Assembly: GCF_000717185.1 (NCBI RefSeq)
Contig: NZ_JNYE01000037.1
Span: 1-59,814 of the forward strand
Direction: 5' to 3'
Origin: Kitasatospora phosalacinea
GTDB lineage: Bacteria > Actinomycetota > Actinomycetes > Streptomycetales > Streptomycetaceae
Length of the DNA stretch: 59,814 nt
Part shown: positions 34,222-43,238 of the stretch, one piece after another
Layout of the letters: every line of letters begins with the position of its first letter
How positions within the stretch are numbered: position 1 is the first letter of the stretch
Notes under the pieces: generated by a model
Told to the model about the DNA's origin: nothing
Seen by the model: the letters and a program-made list of their open reading frames with translations, nothing else
Database searches by the model: none
Position numbers and translations under genes: made by a program

Positions 34222-35379
34222 TCACACCTCGCCGGGGGCCCGGGGCGGGCTGACGGTGGTGCGCGGGGTGCGGCGCTGCGAGGAGGCCCGGACGATCAGC
34301 TCGGTGGGCATCAGGGTGCCGGGCGGCGGTCCGGTCCCGGCGGTGCGGTAGCGCGGCGGGAAGAGCCGGCCGGTGGCGGTGCCGGTGCCCGCGTCGACTC
34401 CTTCGATCGCGTCGATCAGCAGGTTGACCACGGTGGTGCCGATCCGACGGGGTTTCAGCGACAGCGTGGTGATGGGGGGTTCGGTGTTGGCGTACACGTC
34501 GGACTCGCTGCAGCACACCAGCAGCAGGTCGTCGGGCACCCGCAGCCCGTAGCGGCGGGCGGCGGCCAGCAGGTCGGTGCCGTTCGGGTCGAACAGGCCG
34601 TACACCGCGTCGGGCCGGTCGGGGCGGGCCAGCAGCCGGTCGGCGGCCACCGCCCCGGCGGCCGGGTCGTGGGCCGGGTAGGCCTCGTACACGGGCTCCT
34701 GGCCGACCCGGTCGCACCAGGCGAGGTACGCCTCGGTGGAGAGCCGGGTGTAGGTGTCGGTGGAGGTGCCGGTGAGCAGGCCGATCCGGCGGGCCCCGGC
34801 GTCGCTGAGGTGCTCCAGGATGTTCAGCACGGCGGCCTCGTGGTCGTTGTCGACCCAGGCGGTGACCGGGCAGTTGCCCGGCTTGCCGTCGGAGACCACC
34901 GGGACGCCGGACCGGTACAGCTCGGTGACCAGCGGGTCCTGGTCGGGCGGGTCGATCACCACCGTGCCGTCCAGCGCGATGTTGCTCCACACGTCGTGCC
35001 GGGAGGAGGCGGGCAGCACCACCAGGGCGTAGCCGCGGCCGAGCGCGGCGCTGGTGGCGGCCCGGGCCATCTCGGCGAAGTAGGCGAACTCGGTGAAGGT
35101 GAACGGCTCCTCGCCGTACGTGGTGACCGTCAGGCCGATCAGGCCGGACCTGCCGGTGCGCAGGGTGCGGGCGGCCGCGGACGGCCGGTACCCGAGCCGC
35201 TCGGCGACCTCGCGGACCCGGCTGCGGGTCTCGTCGGGGAGGCGCCCCTTGCCGTTCAGGGCGTCCGAGACGGTGGTGATGGACACGCCGGCGGCCGCCG
35301 CGACGTCCCGGATGCCGGCCCGCTCCAGGCGCCGGGACGCGGTGGCCCGTCGACCGTTCTGGTTGGCTGCTGCTGTCAT
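34222..35379 (-). CDS. LacI family transcriptional regulator
   Basis: A 385-aa repressor. The HTH at about residues 21-45 is GIRDVAAAAGVSITTVSDAL, followed by a hinge SAAARTLRTGRSGLIGLTV. The periplasmic-binding-like effector domain (about 75-345) contains VVIDPPDQDPLVTELYRSGV and DAVYGLFDPNGTDLLAAARR. The Arg-rich N-terminal 20 residues are an extension. In S. coelicolor a LacI-type gene stands in the same place next to a hisC-like gene; this is from memory. Control of the divergent aminotransferase is possible. Confidence 0.9.
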   Translation of the reverse strand: MTAAANQNGRRATASRRLERAGIRDVAAAAGVSITTVSDALNGKGRLPDETRSRVREVAERLGYRPSAAARTLRTGRSGLIGLTVTTYGEEPFTFTEFAYFAEMARAATSAALGRGYALVVLPASSRHDVWSNIALDGTVVIDPPDQDPLVTELYRSGVPVVSDGKPGNCPVTAWVDNDHEAAVLNILEHLSDAGARRIGLLTGTSTDTYTRLSTEAYLAWCDRVGQEPVYEAYPAHDPAAGAVAADRLLARPDRPDAVYGLFDPNGTDLLAAARRYGLRVPDDLLLVCCSESDVYANTEPPITTLSLKPRRIGTTVVNLLIDAIEGVDAGTGTATGRLFPPRYRTAGTGPPPGTLMPTELIVRASSQRRTPRTTVSPPRAPGEV

Positions 35380-35571
35380 GGCGGACCGATCGTATGGCTC
35401 GTGACGGCGCTGCGTGACCGGTTCGCTACAGGAGGGCGGAGATACGTTTCTCCATGAGCGCCTTGGGATGGTGCCCTTCGATCACGGCGGTTTTCCGGCC
35501 CGGATACCTCTGACATGTGCCAAAGGAACCCGGCAGAATGGCTGAACTGCACCCGTAACCCGGACGAGCAT

Positions 35572-35589
35572 CTCACCCGCACGGGTGAG
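35572..35589. promoter_or_regulatory. Perfect palindrome upstream of the aminotransferase gene
   Basis: CTCACCCG-CA-CGGGTGAG is an 18-bp perfect inverted repeat 78 bp before the GTG of the aminotransferase, in the 287-bp region divergent from the LacI gene. It may be an operator or a 5' leader hairpin. No T-tract is present. Confidence 0.5.
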
Positions 35590-35666
35590 GGCGGTCGGTA
35601 TCGTTCACGGCACCCGACCGGGGGCGGAACGGCGCCACCGCCGAGTAACGAGAAACGGAGAACCCC

Positions 35667-36743
35667 GTGGTTCAGCGCGAACACGGCCCCCGCCTGCGGT
35701 CCAGCCTGGGCGGCATCCCCAGCTACAAGCCGGGCAAGCCCGCCGGGGCCGACGCCTTCAAGCTGTCCTCCAACGAGAACCCCTACCCGCCGCTGCCCGG
35801 CGTGCTGGAGGCCGCGGTCGCCGCCGCGGGCGACTTCAACCGCTACCCCGACATGGCGGTCAGCGGCCTGGTCGCCGAACTCGCCGAGCGCTTCGGCGTC
35901 CCCGCCGAGCACGTCGCCACCGGCACCGGCTCGGTCGGCGTCGCCCAGTCCCTGGTGCTCTCCGCGGCCGGCCCCGGCGACGAGGTGGTCTTCGCCTGGC
36001 GCTCCTTCGAGGCGTACCCGATCATCACCCAGGTCTCCGGCGCCACCCCCGTGCCCGTCCCGCTGACCGACGGCGAGGCCCACGACCTCGACGCGATGCT
36101 CGCCGCGATCACCGACCGCACCCGGCTGGTCTTCGTCTGCAACCCCAACAACCCGACCGGCGCGGCCATCCACCGCGAGGACCTGGTCCGCTTCCTGGAC
36201 GCCGTCCCGTCCGACGTCCTGGTCGTCCTGGACGAGGCCTACCGCGAGTTCATCCGCGACGCCGACGTCCCCGACGGCATCGAGCTCTACCGCGACCGCC
36301 CCAACGTCTGCGTGCTGCGCACCTTCTCCAAGGCGTACGGCCTGGCCGGCCTGCGGGTCGGCTTCGCGATCGCCCACGAGCCGGTCGCCGACGCGCTGCG
36401 CAAGACCGCCGTCCCGTTCGGCGTCAGCCAGCTCGCCCAGGACGCCGCGGTCGCCTCGCTGCGCGCCGAGGACGCCCTGCTGGAGCGGGTCGAGGCGCTC
36501 GTCGCCGAACGCACCCGGGTCACCGCCGCACTGCGCGCCCAGGGCTGGACGGTCGTCGACTCCGAGGCCAACTTCGTCTGGCTCCGCCTCGGGGAGCGCA
36601 CCCTCGACTTCGCCGCCGCCTGCGCCGAGGCCGGCGTGGTGGTCCGCCCCTTCGCCGGGGAGGGCGTGCGCGTCTCGATCGGCGAGGCCGAGGGCAACGA
36701 CCTGTTCCTGGGCGCCGCGGAGGCGTTCCGCAAGGAACTCTGA
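35667..36743 (+). CDS. Histidinol-phosphate aminotransferase-like enzyme (second HisC)
   Basis: A 358-aa PLP-dependent class I/II aminotransferase. The PLP lysine is K222 in [15 protein letters not shown], the substrate Asn-Pro motif is [14 protein letters not shown], and the N-terminal motif is [14 protein letters not shown], all typical of HisC and phenylalanine aminotransferases. No other his genes are nearby, so this is probably a stand-alone paralogue with wider use, for example aromatic amino acids. The GTG start follows ACGGAG with 6 bp spacing. The TrpB gene follows after 97 bp. Confidence 0.88.
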   Translation: MVQREHGPRLRSSLGGIPSYKPGKPAGADAFKLSSNENPYPPLPGVLEAAVAAAGDFNRYPDMAVSGLVAELAERFGVPAEHVATGTGSVGVAQSLVLSAAGPGDEVVFAWRSFEAYPIITQVSGATPVPVPLTDGEAHDLDAMLAAITDRTRLVFVCNPNNPTGAAIHREDLVRFLDAVPSDVLVVLDEAYREFIRDADVPDGIELYRDRPNVCVLRTFSKAYGLAGLRVGFAIAHEPVADALRKTAVPFGVSQLAQDAAVASLRAEDALLERVEALVAERTRVTAALRAQGWTVVDSEANFVWLRLGERTLDFAAACAEAGVVVRPFAGEGVRVSIGEAEGNDLFLGAAEAFRKEL

Positions 36744-36840
36744 GGCTCCGTCAGGTACGGGGTCGGGCAACGCGGTTGCCCGACCCCGCGCGGTGGAAGG
36801 ACTCCCGGGGCAGGCCCACGCACCACAGGGAGAAGCCCGG

Positions 36841-38136
36841 ATGACCACCCAGCACGACGCCGACCTCACCCCCACCGCCTGGTACAACATCCTGCCGGAC
36901 CTGCCGGAGCCGGTCCCGCCGATGCTCCACCCCGGCACCAAGGAGCCGGTCACCGCCGACGACCTCGCCCCGCTGTTCCCGGCCGAACTCGTCGCCCAGG
37001 AACTCGGAGGCCCCCGCGAGGTCGACATCCCCGGCCCGGTCCTCGACCTGTACCGCCGCTTCCGCCCCGCGCCCCTGGTGCGCGCCGAGCGCCTGGAGCG
37101 CGCGCTGCGCACCCCCGCCCGGATCTACTACAAGTACGAGGGGGGCAACCCGACCGGCTCGCACAAGCTCAACACCGCGCTGGCGCAGGCGTACTACAAC
37201 AAGGCGGCCGGGGTGACCGGCCTGGTCACCGAGACCGGCGCCGGGCAGTGGGGCAGCGCGCTCGGCCTGGCCTGCTCCTTCCTGGAGCTGGACTGCGAGG
37301 TCTTCATGGTCCGGGTCTCCTACGACCAGAAGCCGTACCGGCGGGCCCTGATGGAGACCTACGGCGCCGCGGTGCACGCCTCGCCCTCCGAGCTGACCGC
37401 CGCCGGGCGGGCCGCGCTGGCGGCCGACCCGGCGGCCACCGGCAGCCTGGGGCTGGCGATCTCCGAGGCGGTCGAGGCGGTGGCGGCGGCGGGCGGCCGG
37501 GCCAAGTACGCGCTCGGCTCGGTGCTCAACCACGTGCTGCTGCACCAGACGGTGATCGGGCAGGAGGCGCTGGCCCAGTTCGCCCGGATCGACGACTACC
37601 CGGACGTGGTGATCGGCGCGGCGGGCGGCGGCTCCAACTTCGGCGGGCTGGCCTTCCCGTTCCTGGGCGAGCAGTTGGCGGGCCGCCGGGCGGTGCGGGC
37701 GGTCGCGGTGGAGCCCGCGTCCTGCCCCTCGCTGACGGCGGGCCGCTACGACTACGACTTCGGCGACAGCGCGGGCACCACCCCGCTGATGAAGATGCAC
37801 ACCCTGGGGCACGGCTTCACCCCGCCCGCGATCCACGCCGGGGGGCTGCGCTACCACGGCATGTCGCCGATCGTCAGCCACCTCAAGGAGCTCGGGCTGG
37901 TCGAGGCCGTCGCGGTGCCGCAGACCGCCTGCTTCGAGGCGGGCGTGGCCTTCGCCCGGGCCGAGGGCATCGTGCCCGCCCCGGAGTCCACCCACGCGGT
38001 GCGGGCGGCCGTGGACGAGGCGCTGGCCTGCCGGGAGTCCGGGGAGTCGAAGGCGATCGTGTTCGCGCTGTCCGGGCACGGGCACTTCGACATGCAGGCG
38101 TACCTGGACCACTTCGCCGGGCGGCTCGCCGACTGA
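36841..38136 (+). CDS. trpB: Tryptophan synthase beta-like protein (TrpB2 type)
   Basis: A 431-aa PLP enzyme that makes tryptophan from indole and serine. The PLP lysine is K109 in [15 protein letters not shown], and the phosphate-binding Gly-rich loop is [11 protein letters not shown]. The N-terminal extension ([20 protein letters not shown]) and the length above 420 identify the TrpB2 subgroup, which does not need TrpA. No trpA gene is present, which agrees. An AGGGAGAAG ribosome site precedes the ATG at 36841. A paired role with the aromatic-type aminotransferase is possible. Confidence 0.92.
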   Translation: MTTQHDADLTPTAWYNILPDLPEPVPPMLHPGTKEPVTADDLAPLFPAELVAQELGGPREVDIPGPVLDLYRRFRPAPLVRAERLERALRTPARIYYKYEGGNPTGSHKLNTALAQAYYNKAAGVTGLVTETGAGQWGSALGLACSFLELDCEVFMVRVSYDQKPYRRALMETYGAAVHASPSELTAAGRAALAADPAATGSLGLAISEAVEAVAAAGGRAKYALGSVLNHVLLHQTVIGQEALAQFARIDDYPDVVIGAAGGGSNFGGLAFPFLGEQLAGRRAVRAVAVEPASCPSLTAGRYDYDFGDSAGTTPLMKMHTLGHGFTPPAIHAGGLRYHGMSPIVSHLKELGLVEAVAVPQTACFEAGVAFARAEGIVPAPESTHAVRAAVDEALACRESGESKAIVFALSGHGHFDMQAYLDHFAGRLAD

Positions 38137-38146
38137 CCATGGCTCA

Positions 38147-38177
38147 CCGGCCGCCCGCGGGGCCCGCGGGCGGCCGG
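38147..38177. terminator. 31-bp palindrome after trpB
   Basis: CCGGCCGCCCGCGGG and its exact complement flank a single base, 10 bp beyond the trpB stop. The very GC-rich stem would end the aminotransferase-trpB transcript before the exporter operon. Confidence 0.65.
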
Positions 38178-38360
38178 GTGAAGCGGTGGCGGGACTTTGC
38201 TGGGAGCTGTCTGGGATCCGGGTCAAGGGCTGGTGACCGGTCGGTGGGGCACCGGCCCCGGCCCGGTCGTTTGGTCCTGATCCGTCCGGATCACGGGTCA
38301 CAGCGGGCGTCCAGGGCCCGTACAGAGCGGTGCAAGAGCGCGGGGCGATGCTTCTGCGCC

Positions 38361-39725
38361 ATGAAGGTGCTTCCGCGACGGCGTGGGGCCGTCCTCGTCA
38401 ACTCCGCGCTCGGCGTGGCCCTGCTCGGCGGGGCCGCGCTGGCGTACACCACCCTGGACAGCGGCAGCAGCAAGGCCGCGACCACGTCCAAGGTCCGGAC
38501 CGCCACGGTCGCCAAGGGCACGGTCCAGGCCACCGTGTCCGGATCGGGCACGCTGTTCTCGCCCTCCGACGCCGGGCAGGACTTCACCACCGGGGGCAGG
38601 CTCACCTCGGTGGAGGTCGCGGTCGGCGACGCGGTGAAGAAGGGCCAGGTGCTGGCGACCGTCGACACCGTCGCAGCCCAGCAGCAGGTCGACCAGGCGC
38701 AGTCCGCGCTGAACACGGCCGAGGCCAACCTGACCAAGGCCGAGGCGGGCGAGTCCGTCACCACCACGGTGACCGGCTCGTCCGGCTCCGGCCGCGGCGG
38801 GACGCCCTCCGGCGGCGCGAGCGCCCAGAGCACCCCGCAGCCGACCACCACGACCACCGTGAAGGTCGACCAGGCGCAGGTCGCCTCGGCCCGGCAGCAG
38901 GTCGACAACGCGGAGGTGACGCTCGCCAACGCCAAGGACGCGCTGGCCGGGACGACGCTCACCGCGACCACCGACGGCACCGTCGCCTCGATCTCGAACA
39001 AGGTCGGCGACACCGTCTCCGGCACCGGCGCCTCCGGCTCGTCCGCCTCCGGATCCTCCGCGGGCTCCTCCGCGGGCGCCAAGACCACCACCGGCAGCGG
39101 CGGTTCGAGCTCCACCCCGTCCGGCTTCATCGTGCTGACCAACCCGTCCGGGATGGAGGTCACCGCGAACTTCTCCGAGCTGGACTCGCTCAAGCTGAAG
39201 AAGGGCCAGCCGGCCACCGTCACCCTGAACGCGCAGTCCGACACCAAGTTGGAGGCGACCGTCCTGTCGGTCTCCTCGCTGCCCTCCAGCTCCACCAACG
39301 GGGCCGTGCAGTACGGCGCGACGCTGCAGATCGCCGGTGACACCTCGACCCTGCGCACCGGCCTGAGCGCCACCATCTCGGTGACCACCGGCTCCGCCGA
39401 GAACGCCCTGTCGGTGCCCACCGCGGCCCTCCAGGGCACCGGCAGCGCCCGCACCGCGACGGTGGTGCACGACGACGGCTCCACCGAGCGGGTGCAGGTC
39501 GCCGTCGGCATCGAGGGCGACAGCACCGTGCAGGTCACCGAGGGCCTCACCGAGGGCGAGAAGGTCGAGCTGACCTCCACCACCGCGGGCACCGGCAACG
39601 GCTTCCCGTCCGGCCAGTTCCCGGGCGCGGGCGGCGCGGCGGGCGGCTTCGGCGGCGGGACGGGCGGCTTCGGCGGCACCGGCGGCGGCACCCGCACCGG
39701 CGGCGGCGCCGGAGGCACCCGCTGA
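38361..39725 (+). CDS. Efflux periplasmic adaptor subunit (HlyD/MacA-like)
   Basis: A 454-aa adaptor with one N-terminal membrane anchor (AVLVNSALGVALLGGAALAY) and an extracellular body. A lipoyl-like barrel (TTGGRLTSVEVAVGDAVKKG), a helical hairpin rich in Gln/Ala (AAQQQVDQAQSALNTAEANL) and a beta-barrel end (MEVTANFSELDSLKLKKGQP) follow in order. A Ser/Thr/Gly insert splits the hairpin and a Gly-rich tail ends it. The ATG at 38361 lacks a good ribosome site. Its stop overlaps the ATPase start (TGATG). Such adaptors in Gram-positives work with MacB-type ABC transporters. Confidence 0.88.
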   Translation: MKVLPRRRGAVLVNSALGVALLGGAALAYTTLDSGSSKAATTSKVRTATVAKGTVQATVSGSGTLFSPSDAGQDFTTGGRLTSVEVAVGDAVKKGQVLATVDTVAAQQQVDQAQSALNTAEANLTKAEAGESVTTTVTGSSGSGRGGTPSGGASAQSTPQPTTTTTVKVDQAQVASARQQVDNAEVTLANAKDALAGTTLTATTDGTVASISNKVGDTVSGTGASGSSASGSSAGSSAGAKTTTGSGGSSSTPSGFIVLTNPSGMEVTANFSELDSLKLKKGQPATVTLNAQSDTKLEATVLSVSSLPSSSTNGAVQYGATLQIAGDTSTLRTGLSATISVTTGSAENALSVPTAALQGTGSARTATVVHDDGSTERVQVAVGIEGDSTVQVTEGLTEGEKVELTSTTAGTGNGFPSGQFPGAGGAAGGFGGGTGGFGGTGGGTRTGGGAGGTR

Positions 39726-40504
39726 TGCGCGCCGCCAAGCCCCCGGTGATCCAGATCCGCCGGGTCACCAAGTCGTACGGCCACGGCGACGCCGTCGTGC
39801 ACGCCCTGCGCGGGCCGATGACCGGCGGCGGCGAGCCGCTCGGCGTCGACCTGGACGTCGCGGAGGGCGACTACGTCGCGGTGATGGGCTCCTCCGGCTC
39901 CGGCAAGTCGACCCTGATGAACATCCTGGGCTGCCTGGACGTGCCGACCTCCGGCCGCTACCTGCTGGACGGCACCGACGTCGGCCACCTGGACGAGGGC
40001 CAGCTCTCGCTGGTCCGCAACCGCAAGATCGGCTTCGTGTTCCAGTCCTTCAACCTGGTGCCCCGCACCACCGCGCTGGCCCAGGTCGAACTGCCGCTGG
40101 CCTACGCGGGCGTGCGGGCCGCCGAGCGGCGCCGCCGGGCGACGGCCGCGCTGGGCCTGGTCGGCCTGGCCGACCGGGCCGGGCACAAGCCCAACCAGCT
40201 CTCCGGCGGCCAGCAGCAGCGCGTCGCGGTGGCCCGGGCGCTGGTCACCGCGCCCGCGATGCTGCTCGCCGACGAGCCCACCGGCAACCTCGACAGCCAC
40301 TCCACCGAGGAGGTGCTGGGCATCATCGACGGACTCAACGCGCGCGGCCGCACCGTGGTGGTGATCACCCACGAGGACGAGGTCGCGCTGCACGCCAAGC
40401 GGGTCATCCGGCTGGTCGACGGCGCGATCGTCTCGGACGTCCGGCAGGCGCCGGTCGACGGTCCGCCGCCCGCCCTGGCCGCCGCCGCGGGGGTGGTCGC
40501 GTGA
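39725..40504 (+). CDS. ABC transporter ATP-binding protein (MacB/LolD type)
   Basis: A 259-aa ATPase. Walker A is GSSGSGKST, the signature is LSGGQQQRVAVARALV, Walker B is MLLADEPTGNLDS and the H-loop is VVITHEDEV. The GNLDS ending is typical of the MacB/LolD/FtsE group. Between ALRG and VDLDV there is an insert of about ten residues (PMTGGGEPLG) where family members usually run straight through. It overlaps both neighbours by a few bases, so adaptor, ATPase and permease are co-translated. Confidence 0.92.
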   Translation: MRAAKPPVIQIRRVTKSYGHGDAVVHALRGPMTGGGEPLGVDLDVAEGDYVAVMGSSGSGKSTLMNILGCLDVPTSGRYLLDGTDVGHLDEGQLSLVRNRKIGFVFQSFNLVPRTTALAQVELPLAYAGVRAAERRRRATAALGLVGLADRAGHKPNQLSGGQQQRVAVARALVTAPAMLLADEPTGNLDSHSTEEVLGIIDGLNARGRTVVVITHEDEVALHAKRVIRLVDGAIVSDVRQAPVDGPPPALAAAAGVVA

Positions 40505-41703
40505 TCGCCTGGCAGATGCTCCGCTTCGCGGTGGCCGGCCTGGCCGCGAACAAGGTCCGCTCCGCGCTGACCATGCTCGGCGTGCTGATCGGCGTGGCCT
40601 CGGTGATCCTGCTGCTCGCGGTCGGCAACGGCTCCTCGGTCGCGGTCAAGGACTCGATCACCTCGCTCGGCACCAACGCGCTGACCGTCTCCTCCTCCGC
40701 CTCGCGCGGATCGGTGACCGCCGCGAAGAAGCTCACCGTGGAGGACGCCAAGGCGCTCGCCACGGCCACCGACACCCCGTCCGTCAAGTCGGTCGCCCCG
40801 GTGGTCACCACCAGCGGCACCGCGCTGTACGGGAACATCTCGTACCAGCCCGGGCAGATCGTCGGCACCTACCCCGCCTACTTCGAGACCTCCAACCTGA
40901 AGGTCGGCAAGGGCGACTACTTCTCCGCGGACGACGTGCTGAACTCCCGCAAGGTCGCGGTGCTCGGCTCGACCACCGCCACCGAGCTGTTCGCCACCGA
41001 GGACCCGGTCGGCAAGAAGATCACCATCGGCGGCACCCCGTTCACCGTGGTCGGCGTGCTGAAGACCAAGGGCTCCACCGGCTTCAACGACCCCGACGAC
41101 GTGGTGATCGCCCCGCTGCCGACCGTGCAGAACGCGTTCACCGGCTTCGGCTCGGTCAACCAGATCCTGGTGCAGGCGTCCTCCGCCGAGGCCACCACCG
41201 AGGCGCAGTCCGACATCACCCGGATCCTGATGGGCACCCACGCGATCAAGGACGCCACCAAGGTCGACTTCCGGATCAGCAACCAGACCTCGCTGCTGAG
41301 CGCCCGCGAGTCCACCGACAGGACCTTCACCGTCCTGCTCGGCGCGGTCGCCGCGATCTCGCTGCTGGTCGGCGGCATCGGCATCACCAACATCATGCTG
41401 GTGACGGTCGCCGAGCGGACCAGGGAGATCGGCATCCGCAAGGCGCTCGGCGCGCCCCGCGCGGTCATCCTCGGCCAGTTCCTCGCCGAGTCCACCCTGC
41501 TGTCGGTGATCGGCGCCGGGCTGGGCGTGCTGGTCGGCATCGCCGGCTCGCACTTCCCGGTGGTCGGCATCAAGCCGGTGGTGATCCCCGAGTCGGTGCT
41601 CGGCGCGTTCGGCATCGCCGTCGCCATCGGCCTGTTCTTCGGCAGCTACCCCGCCAACCGGGCCGCCGCGCTGCGCCCGATCGACGCCCTCCGGCACGAG
41701 TAG
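40501..41703 (+). CDS. ABC transporter permease (MacB-like, FtsX domain)
   Basis: A 400-aa permease with one N-terminal membrane segment (SALTMLGVLIGVASVILLLA), a large extracellular MacB core domain (about residues 50-270) and three C-terminal FtsX segments beginning FTVLLGAVAAISLLVGGIGI. The cytoplasmic coupling helix VTVAERTREIGIRKALGAPR is the hallmark of this class. The GTG at 40501 overlaps the ATPase stop. These pumps act as mechanotransmitters exporting peptides, antibiotics or envelope lipids. Confidence 0.92.
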   Translation: MIAWQMLRFAVAGLAANKVRSALTMLGVLIGVASVILLLAVGNGSSVAVKDSITSLGTNALTVSSSASRGSVTAAKKLTVEDAKALATATDTPSVKSVAPVVTTSGTALYGNISYQPGQIVGTYPAYFETSNLKVGKGDYFSADDVLNSRKVAVLGSTTATELFATEDPVGKKITIGGTPFTVVGVLKTKGSTGFNDPDDVVIAPLPTVQNAFTGFGSVNQILVQASSAEATTEAQSDITRILMGTHAIKDATKVDFRISNQTSLLSARESTDRTFTVLLGAVAAISLLVGGIGITNIMLVTVAERTREIGIRKALGAPRAVILGQFLAESTLLSVIGAGLGVLVGIAGSHFPVVGIKPVVIPESVLGAFGIAVAIGLFFGSYPANRAAALRPIDALRHE

Positions 41704-41715
41704 AAGGAGACCCCC

Positions 41716-42327
41716 GTGTCTGACGACCAGGAGCTGCTGGCCACCGCGCCGGACGCCCGCGACATCACCGCCGAGCTGGCCGCGCCGCCGCGCCGCAAGC
41801 TCCCCTGGCCCACCCTGGCGCTGGCCGGGTGCGTCATCGCCGTGCTCTCCTTCGCGGGCGGCGTCTGGTACCAGAAGGACGACGGCACCGGCGGCGGCAC
41901 CAACAACCGGGCGGGCGCCTCCAGCGACCGCTTCCCCGGCGGCGGCACCGGCCGCGGCGGCTACGGCGGCGGCTACGGGGGCGGCCAGGCCACCGGTGGC
42001 GGCGGCCAGTTCCCCGGCGGCGCGGGCGGCTTCACCCGCGGCATCGTGAAGTCGGTGGAGGGCGACACCGTCTACCTGACCGACGCCAACGGGAACACGG
42101 TCAAGGTCACCACCCAGGACTCCACCAAGGTCACCACTACCAAGGAGGGCAAGGTCGGCGACCTGCAGCCCGGCCAGACCGTGACCGTGGTGGGCAGCAA
42201 GGGGGCGGACGGCTCCTACAGCGCCACCCAGCTCACCGAGGGCAACGCGGCGGGCGGCTTCGGCGGCCGCGGCGGCGGCAACGGCGGGACCGGCGGCGCG
42301 GGTACCAGTTCGGGCACGACCGGATGA
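41716..42327 (+). CDS. Membrane-anchored Gly-rich protein with DUF5666-like domain
   Basis: A 203-aa protein with an N-terminal cytosolic part, one membrane segment (LPWPTLALAGCVIAVLSFAG) and a Gly-rich extracellular linker. A small beta domain follows: GIVKSVEGDTVYLTDANGNT and VGDLQPGQTVTVVGSKGADG. This resembles the DUF5666-type OB fold, and the protein ends in another Gly-rich tail. It is the fourth gene of the exporter operon; AAGGAGA precedes the GTG at 41716. It might assist the exporter outside the membrane. Confidence 0.7.
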   Translation: MSDDQELLATAPDARDITAELAAPPRRKLPWPTLALAGCVIAVLSFAGGVWYQKDDGTGGGTNNRAGASSDRFPGGGTGRGGYGGGYGGGQATGGGGQFPGGAGGFTRGIVKSVEGDTVYLTDANGNTVKVTTQDSTKVTTTKEGKVGDLQPGQTVTVVGSKGADGSYSATQLTEGNAAGGFGGRGGGNGGTGGAGTSSGTTG

Positions 42328-42369
42328 CTAATCCAATCTTCATTCCCCTCCCGTAGCCTGCCGGGGCTA

Positions 42370-42427
42370 GGGTCTGTCCGACGGCGATCGGTCGGGCACG
42401 CCCCGGCGGGCGCCGTCGGACAGACCC
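42370..42427. promoter_or_regulatory. 17-bp perfect stem-loop before the response regulator
   Basis: GGGTCTGTCCGACGGCG (42370-42386) and CGCCGTCGGACAGACCC (42411-42427) pair perfectly around a 24-nt GC-rich loop. It lies 43 bp after the exporter operon and 48 bp before the response regulator start. It is probably a terminator for the exporter operon. A leader or operator role for the two-component genes is possible. Confidence 0.7.
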
Positions 42428-42475
42428 CGTGGTGTCCGGGGTGGCCCATTCGTCCGGCCGGGAGGCTGAGCAATC

Positions 42476-43237
42476 GTGACAGGCGCAGTGCAGTCGAGCC
42501 CGGCCGCGGCCGCCCAGGCCGGGAGCGAGCCCTTCCTGCTGGTCGTGGACGACGAACCGAACATCCGCGAGCTGCTCTCGGCCAGCCTGCGGTTCTCCGG
42601 CTTCCGGGTGGCCTCCGCCGCCACCGGCCAGGAGGCCCTGGACGCGGTCGCCGCCGAGCGCCCCGACCTGGTCGTCCTGGACGTGATGCTGCCCGACCTG
42701 GACGGCTTCACCGTGGTGCAGCGGCTGCGCGACCAGACCCAGTGGCCGCAGAGCCCCGAGCACGTCCCGGTGCTGTTCCTGACCGCGAAGGACGGCACCG
42801 GCGACAAGGTGCAGGGCCTGGCGGTCGGCGCCGACGACTACGTCACCAAGCCGTTCAGCCTGGAGGAGCTGATCGCCCGGATCCGGGCGATCCTGCGCCG
42901 GGCGGGCGGCCCCGCCGACGACGGCCGCCTGGTGGTGGCCGACCTCACCCTGGACCCGACCGCGCACGAGGTCACCCGCGGCGGCGCCGCGGTCTCGCTC
43001 TCCCCGACCGAGTTCAAGCTGCTGCACTACCTGATGGCCAACGTCGGCCGGGTGGTCTCCAAGGCGCAGATCCTCGACCACGTGTGGGCGTACGACTTCG
43101 GCGGCGACCTGTCGATCGTCGAGTCGTACATCTCCTACCTGCGCCGCAAGCTCGACTCCGGCCCGGTGCACGGCCCCAAGCTGATCCACACGGTGCGCGG
43201 CATCGGCTACGCGCTGCGCCGCCCGCCGAACGGCTGA
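42476..43237 (+). CDS. OmpR/PhoB family response regulator
   Basis: A 253-aa two-component response regulator. The receiver domain (about residues 20-140) has the acidic pair in VVDDEPN, the phosphorylated D69 in VVLDVMLPDLDGF and the lysine in VTKPFSLEELIARI. The winged-helix DNA-binding domain (about 155-250) has LSPTEFKLLHYLMANVGRVV and ESYISYLRRKLDSG. It starts at GTG 42476. The kinase gene begins 1 bp after its stop. It may control the upstream exporter operon. Confidence 0.93.
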   Translation: MTGAVQSSPAAAAQAGSEPFLLVVDDEPNIRELLSASLRFSGFRVASAATGQEALDAVAAERPDLVVLDVMLPDLDGFTVVQRLRDQTQWPQSPEHVPVLFLTAKDGTGDKVQGLAVGADDYVTKPFSLEELIARIRAILRRAGGPADDGRLVVADLTLDPTAHEVTRGGAAVSLSPTEFKLLHYLMANVGRVVSKAQILDHVWAYDFGGDLSIVESYISYLRRKLDSGPVHGPKLIHTVRGIGYALRRPPNG

Positions 43238-43238
43238 G

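Noticed and set aside
35515..36066. Leader or alternative gene starting MCQRNPAEWLNC ahead of the aminotransferase
   Set aside because: The frame runs into the aminotransferase gene out of phase and becomes Pro/Ala/Ser-rich. No attenuator-like run of His or Trp codons is present.
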